A stretch of DNA of 64,000 bases from Cytobacillus firmus (lineage in GTDB: Bacteria; Bacillota; Bacilli; Bacillales; Cytobacillaceae): NCBI RefSeq assembly GCF_023657595.1, contig NZ_CP098323.1:3682001-3746000 (forward strand), in the 5' to 3' direction. Shown here piece after piece: positions 61,024 to 64,000 of the stretch. Under the pieces are notes generated by a model that had not been told where the DNA came from, ran no database searches, and saw nothing but the letters and a program-made list of their open reading frames with translations. Each line of letters starts with the position of its first letter. The first letter of the stretch is position 1. The translations under genes were made by a program, and so were the position numbers.

Positions 61024-61228
61024 TTATTCATATTTTCCGGCAAAAATGTTTCTGCTGCCCTCAACTAGTTCCCCGTCTTTAATGACAATTAGGGTCTGCA
61101 GCCTTTCACTTGATAAAACACCGATTTCATCATACCCAATTTCACCCGCTCTTTCAAAATAAAGAATGACGGATACAATCAGGCAGTTCTATTTTATACG
61201 GTTCCACAAAATGGGGAAAGACACTCAA
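61024..61228 (-). pseudogene. Possible frameshifted remnant upstream of yqeG
   Basis: Two overlapping minus-strand frames look protein-like: a TTG-initiated MSVFPHFVEPYKIELPDC (61228-61154) and a start-less frame that continues as ILYFERAGEIGYDEIG ... NIFAGKYE to a TAA at 61024 (open from 61188). Joined by a frameshift near 61170 they would give about 65 residues. Not recognised. Could be chance, a decayed gene or a base-call error. Confidence 0.25.
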
Positions 61229-61310
61229 AACTCAGTAAATTTCCACGGAATAGTTGTTATTCACCCTTAAAATAAAAATTTTTCGACAAAAATCAACTGC
61301 TCCTCACACC

Positions 61311-61409
61311 TGTGGATAACTTTATGCACATAATCCCATATGATTTTAATACTTTTTCCCTTTTTATAAACAAAATAATCACAGGTTATCCACGGTTTCC
61401 TGTGGATAA
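61311..61409. promoter_or_regulatory. DnaA box cluster upstream of sda
   Basis: TGTGGATAA at 61311-61319 and 61401-61409 are perfect boxes on the minus strand; TTATCCACG (61386-61394) and TTATGCACA (61322-61330) have one mismatch each on the plus strand. Known in B. subtilis: DnaA activates sda to delay sporulation when replication initiates. The remaining 61004-61310 holds only the possible gene remnant. Confidence 0.88.
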
Positions 61410-61411
61410 GA

Positions 61412-61423
61412 GAACAGTTGTTC
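61412..61423. promoter_or_regulatory. LexA-type palindrome at sda
   Basis: GAAC-AGTT-GTTC, extended to AGAAC...GTTCT, fits the GAAC-N4-GTTC core of the Bacillus SOS box; the consensus outer C/G is A/T here. It overlaps a possible -35. Confidence 0.55.
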
Positions 61424-61464
61424 TAATCGTTTTAATTTGCTAGAGTAGGGGTACAACATAAAAT
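61418..61464 (+). promoter_or_regulatory. Candidate sda promoters
   Basis: Two readings: TTGTTC-17-TAGAGT (61418-61446), overlapping the palindrome, or TTGCTA-16-TAAAAT (61437-61464). The second has the better -10. Confidence 0.45.
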
Positions 61465-61531
61465 CTTACATTATATGTATAAAATAATTCTTTTAGAACT
61501 GAAATATCAAGGACCTGGAGGTGGGACAGGA

Positions 61532-61672
61532 ATGCGTAAACTGTCAGATGAATTATTAATCGAATCCTATTATAAGGCAAAGGAACTGCAGCTAAGCAAA
61601 GACTTCATCCGTTTAATTGAAACAGAAATCCACCGTCGTTCACTATCAAACAGAATAAAAGTTACATCCTAA
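61532..61672 (+). CDS. sda: Sporulation checkpoint inhibitor Sda
   Basis: 46-residue helical hairpin that blocks the KinA histidine kinase, halting Spo0A activation during replication or DNA damage. [18 protein letters not shown] matches Sda almost fully, and the second helix ends IHRRSL. ATG at 61532 with GGAGGTG upstream; a longer reading from 61475 lacks a site. DnaA boxes and a LexA-like palindrome lie upstream. Confidence 0.96.
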   Translation: MRKLSDELLIESYYKAKELQLSKDFIRLIETEIHRRSLSNRIKVTS

Positions 61673-61680
61673 AAATGGAC

Positions 61681-61703
61681 AAGCCCTGAATAGGGCTTTT
61701 TTT
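61681..61703 (+). terminator. Terminator of sda
   Basis: AAGCCCT-GAAT-AGGGCTT followed by TTTTT. Confidence 0.9.
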
Positions 61704-61742
61704 ATTCTACATATTTAAAACCGGAACAATTGGCCTGCACAA

Positions 61743-62519
61743 TCACAATAGAGTTCCAATCCGCTCTCCTACTTTAATATGAGCAGGAGTCTTAATTGAC
61801 TTTTCAAGCTGGAATTTCCCCTTCTCAAATAAGAGAATGACGGTAGAGCCAAATGTAAAATAGGCCATTTCCTTTCCTTTTTCAAGCTGGTCCCCTTCAT
61901 GGGTCAGTTCGATGGAATTTACAAACATAGCACCCACCTTCACAATTGCGATTGCTGAATCACCATGCTTTACTTCAGTTATGCTCCGGAAATTCTTAGA
62001 AAGCGTTTCTCTTCCATATTTTAAACCCCATTTGTTAACCGGAAAAGATTTTAACCCCAGAATCCATTGATCTGCTACTTTTCCAGTGACCGGGCTGTGT
62101 ATCCTGTGGTAGTGGCTCGGACTTAAATAAAAGATCATGTAAGTGCCGCCTGCATATTTCCCTGCTTTATTTGCACCAAGCATCTCAGAGATGGAATAGT
62201 TCTTCCCCTTTACTGTAATTATACGATCCTCCCGGATATCCCCAATATCTTCGATTACAGCATCTACAGGACTTACTGCTGAATCAGGGCTCTCATCGGT
62301 TACTCGTGCCCCTTCCTTCAGCTTTCTAATGAAAAACTCATGAAGTGTTGGATATTCATGCAGTTTTTTTTCCATTTCACTCTCATTAATATTATAAATT
62401 CTTGAAAATGAAGGAATGACCCTCCTGCTTAAACTTGATTGTGCAAATTTCTGAAGTATACCGGATGTCCATCTTCCATTTGTCAATTCAATCAGCAGTC
62501 GATATACAGGTTTTAACAA
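61743..62519 (-). CDS. psd: Phosphatidylserine decarboxylase
   Basis: Makes phosphatidylethanolamine. Self-cleaving pyruvoyl enzyme: cleavage at the serine of FGST near the C-terminus, with SPVDAVIE aspartate and HYHRIHSPVTG histidine completing the triad. 258 residues. Start is TTG at 62519, after GGGGG. Divergent from pssA, its pathway partner, with 270 bp between holding no convincing gene. Confidence 0.95.
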   Translation of the reverse strand: MLKPVYRLLIELTNGRWTSGILQKFAQSSLSRRVIPSFSRIYNINESEMEKKLHEYPTLHEFFIRKLKEGARVTDESPDSAVSPVDAVIEDIGDIREDRIITVKGKNYSISEMLGANKAGKYAGGTYMIFYLSPSHYHRIHSPVTGKVADQWILGLKSFPVNKWGLKYGRETLSKNFRSITEVKHGDSAIAIVKVGAMFVNSIELTHEGDQLEKGKEMAYFTFGSTVILLFEKGKFQLEKSIKTPAHIKVGERIGTLL

Positions 62520-62789
62520 AGGAAATGCCCCCTAACTAAATATGTTCTTTACGAACAGGCATAAAAAGCATAGAATAAAATATTATTATATAACATATAA
62601 AACTAAGTTTGCCATAGACTTCCTCAGATTTGGCGCTTTTTTTATTATTAGCTTCAGTAAATTTGCAGATTACTTCTTTTTCCGCCCTTCCCGATAGTTC
62701 CCATTTGCCAGAAGACATTTACACATAGCTGTTAGAAAAACTTCCTAAAGTCTGCAAGCTGTGATTCCCCGTTGCAAGGAGTGTTCGAT

Positions 62790-63329
62790 ATGTTTTCTCA
62801 GGATGTTCTTGATTTAACCATTAAGAAGCTAAAGGCTCAGACTGCCAATATCTTAACTCTGTCTAACTTATTCTTAGGGTGCTTTGCTATTTTGTTTTCT
62901 ATTAATGACAATTTGAAATTGAGTGTGCTGCTGATCTTTATCGCAGCTCTTGCTGACCGATTTGATGGGATGGCAGCAAGGAAAATGAATATTGAATCTG
63001 AATTAGGAAAGCAGCTGGATTCGATGAGTGACATTATTTCGTTTGGAGTTGCACCTGCACTGCTCCTTTACATGGGAGTACTTTATGCATTCGGGGCACC
63101 CGGCGCCTTCCTGACTGCTCTATATATAGGATGTGGAGCTTTGCGGCTCGCCCGTTTTAACATTAGTGAGAATAACGGCTATTTTACAGGCCTGCCAATA
63201 ACAGCTTCCGGATGCCTCGCCACTTTATGTTTTCTGGCTGTCCCGTATTGGCCTTCACCTATATTCCTTTTCATAATGCTGATACTTTCAATTTTAATGA
63301 TAAGCCCTTTCAGGCTGAAAAAAATGTAA
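62790..63329 (+). CDS. pssA: CDP-diacylglycerol-serine O-phosphatidyltransferase
   Basis: Forms phosphatidylserine from CDP-diacylglycerol and serine. The CDP-alcohol motif is complete: DRFDGMAAR, eight residues, GKQLDSMSD. About six membrane helices, 179 residues. ATG at 62790 with AAGGAG upstream. Feeds the psd product next door. Confidence 0.95.
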   Translation: MFSQDVLDLTIKKLKAQTANILTLSNLFLGCFAILFSINDNLKLSVLLIFIAALADRFDGMAARKMNIESELGKQLDSMSDIISFGVAPALLLYMGVLYAFGAPGAFLTALYIGCGALRLARFNISENNGYFTGLPITASGCLATLCFLAVPYWPSPIFLFIMLILSILMISPFRLKKM

Positions 63330-63331
63330 AA

Positions 63332-63360
63332 AAGCCGTGCTCAAAATAAGAGCGCGGCTT
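63332..63360. terminator. Bidirectional terminator pssA / M3 peptidase
   Basis: AAGCCGTGCTC / GAGCGCGGCTT stem, 7-base loop, A/T runs on both sides, T6 on the minus strand. Confidence 0.88.
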
Positions 63361-63367
63361 CTATATT

Positions 63368-64000
63368 TTATTTATCTCCTGTTAATGCCAGGAACTCTTC
63401 CACATCATCCATGCATAATTGCACGGCACTTTCCCAGAACTCAGGCTTGGTTAAATCAGCATTTAAATGCTTCATCGCTAAATCTTCAACTGTCATCGAT
63501 GCAGTATCCTTTAATAATGCTATATATTTTTCTTCATATCCTTTCCCTTCTTTTAGTGCCTGTGCATAGATTCCGAGCGAGAATAAATACCCAAAAGTAT
63601 ATGGGAAATTATAGAATGGCACGCCAGTAATAAAGAAATGCAGTTTTGAAGCCCAGAAGGACGGATGATACTCATCAAGCGCGTCGCCATAAGCCTCTTT
63701 TTGGGCTGCCTCCATGATGTCATTCAGACGTTCGGCACTCACATTCCCCTGTTTTCTTTCTTCATAGAATCTGGTTTCAAACAGGAATCGCGCATGGATA
63801 TTCATTAGCAGTGCAACAGATCTTTGTACTTTATCTTCTAATAGTGCCAGCTTCTCTTCTTCTGACCCTGCTTTTTTCACTGCGGCATCAGAGACAATCA
63901 TTTCTGCAAAAGTAGAAGCTGTCTCTGCAACATTCATGGCATAATTTCGATTCAGCAAATGGAGATCTCTCATTGCATATGTATGAAAACCATGCCCGAG
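63368..64000 (-). CDS. M3 family oligoendopeptidase, C-terminal part (cut by window edge)
   Basis: Reading in from 64000 the frame starts LGHGFHTYAMRDLHLLNRNYAMN, so the HExxH zinc motif of PepF-type M3 peptidases (HELGH or similar) is cut by the edge; the third-ligand helix is visible as AETASTFAEM (the Glu after Ala-Ser-Thr-Phe-Ala). About 210 residues of helices follow, including FYNFPYTFGYLFS. Cleaves oligopeptides in the cytosol. An internal ATG at 63973 is not the real start. Confidence 0.93.
   Translation of the reverse strand, partial: LGHGFHTYAMRDLHLLNRNYAMNVAETASTFAEMIVSDAAVKKAGSEEEKLALLEDKVQRSVALLMNIHARFLFETRFYEERKQGNVSAERLNDIMEAAQKEAYGDALDEYHPSFWASKLHFFITGVPFYNFPYTFGYLFSLGIYAQALKEGKGYEEKYIALLKDTASMTVEDLAMKHLNADLTKPEFWESAVQLCMDDVEEFLALTGDK

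Noticed and set aside
61261..61430. Chromosomal replication origin because of DnaA boxes
   Set aside because: Only four boxes, no AT-rich unwinding element of usual form, and no dnaA/dnaN nearby; the sda promoter explains them better.
62536..62718. 60-codon minus-strand ORF upstream of psd
   Set aside because: No Shine-Dalgarno, mixed composition, no family resemblance; more likely part of the psd/pssA promoter region.

Overview
The window is a block of core chromosome from a low-GC, spore-forming Bacillaceae. Gene order follows the Bacillus subtilis yqfT-nfo ... sda stretch almost gene for gene. Sporulation genes (spoIIP, gpr, yqfC/yqfD, sda), the comE competence operon, a small cytochrome c and the HrcA/CIRCE heat-shock operon fit an aerobic endospore former. 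A Cytobacillus-like or related genus is my inference from gene content, not a computed placement. Two departures from B. subtilis stand out: a znuB-znuC zinc transporter beside yqfT, and an acyl-CoA dehydrogenase plus an unrecognised membrane protein between cccA and sigA.

Layout. 1-6.2 kb: znuBC (partial), yqfT, nfo, cshB, yqfQ, ispH. 6.2-16 kb, minus strand: yqfO-trmK, cccA, acyl-CoA dehydrogenase, hypothetical membrane protein, the macromolecular synthesis genes yqxD-dnaG-sigA, then ccpN with its partner yqfL. 16-31.8 kb: glyQS behind a T-box leader; cdd-era-yqzL-recO; pgpH-ybeY-dgkA; yqfC-yqfD-phoH; the SigW-type nfeD/floA/yqfB unit; rpsU-yqeY. 32-34 kb: a Na/Pi cotransporter-like gene and a stand-alone deoC. 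34.5-45.7 kb: lepA, hemW, and the hrcA-grpE-dnaK-dnaJ-prmA-rsmE-mtaB operon with CIRCE. 46-55.9 kb: yqxA, spoIIP, gpr, rpsT, holA, yqzM, comEA-EB-EC with divergent comER. 56-64 kb: the yqeG-yqeH-aroE-yhbY-nadD-yqeK-rsfS-yqeM run, sda, psd, pssA and the C-terminal part of an M3 peptidase.

How the genes work together. Most units are translation and ribosome-assembly functions (era, ybeY, yqeH, rsfS, yhbY, lepA, rpsU, rpsT, prmA, rsmE, trmK, mtaB, glyQS), replication and DNA entry (dnaG, holA, comE), stress folding (dnaKJ/grpE under HrcA) and envelope lipids (psd/pssA, dgkA, floA/nfeD). Legible control sites are a Zur-like half site before znuC, a glycine T-box, a perfect SigW-type promoter before nfeD, perfect CIRCE, cre-like sites before deoC and cdd, and a cluster of DnaA boxes plus a LexA-type palindrome before sda.

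No phage, insertion sequence, CRISPR array, tRNA or rRNA gene was found, and I see no new multi-gene system. The least explained material is a mosaic intergenic repeat family (copies near 5.9, 8.1, 33.0, 45.75, 45.9 and 49.5 kb). Its hairpin stems change sequence with base pairing kept around a related T-rich loop, and one end falls directly on the stop codons of deoC and holA.
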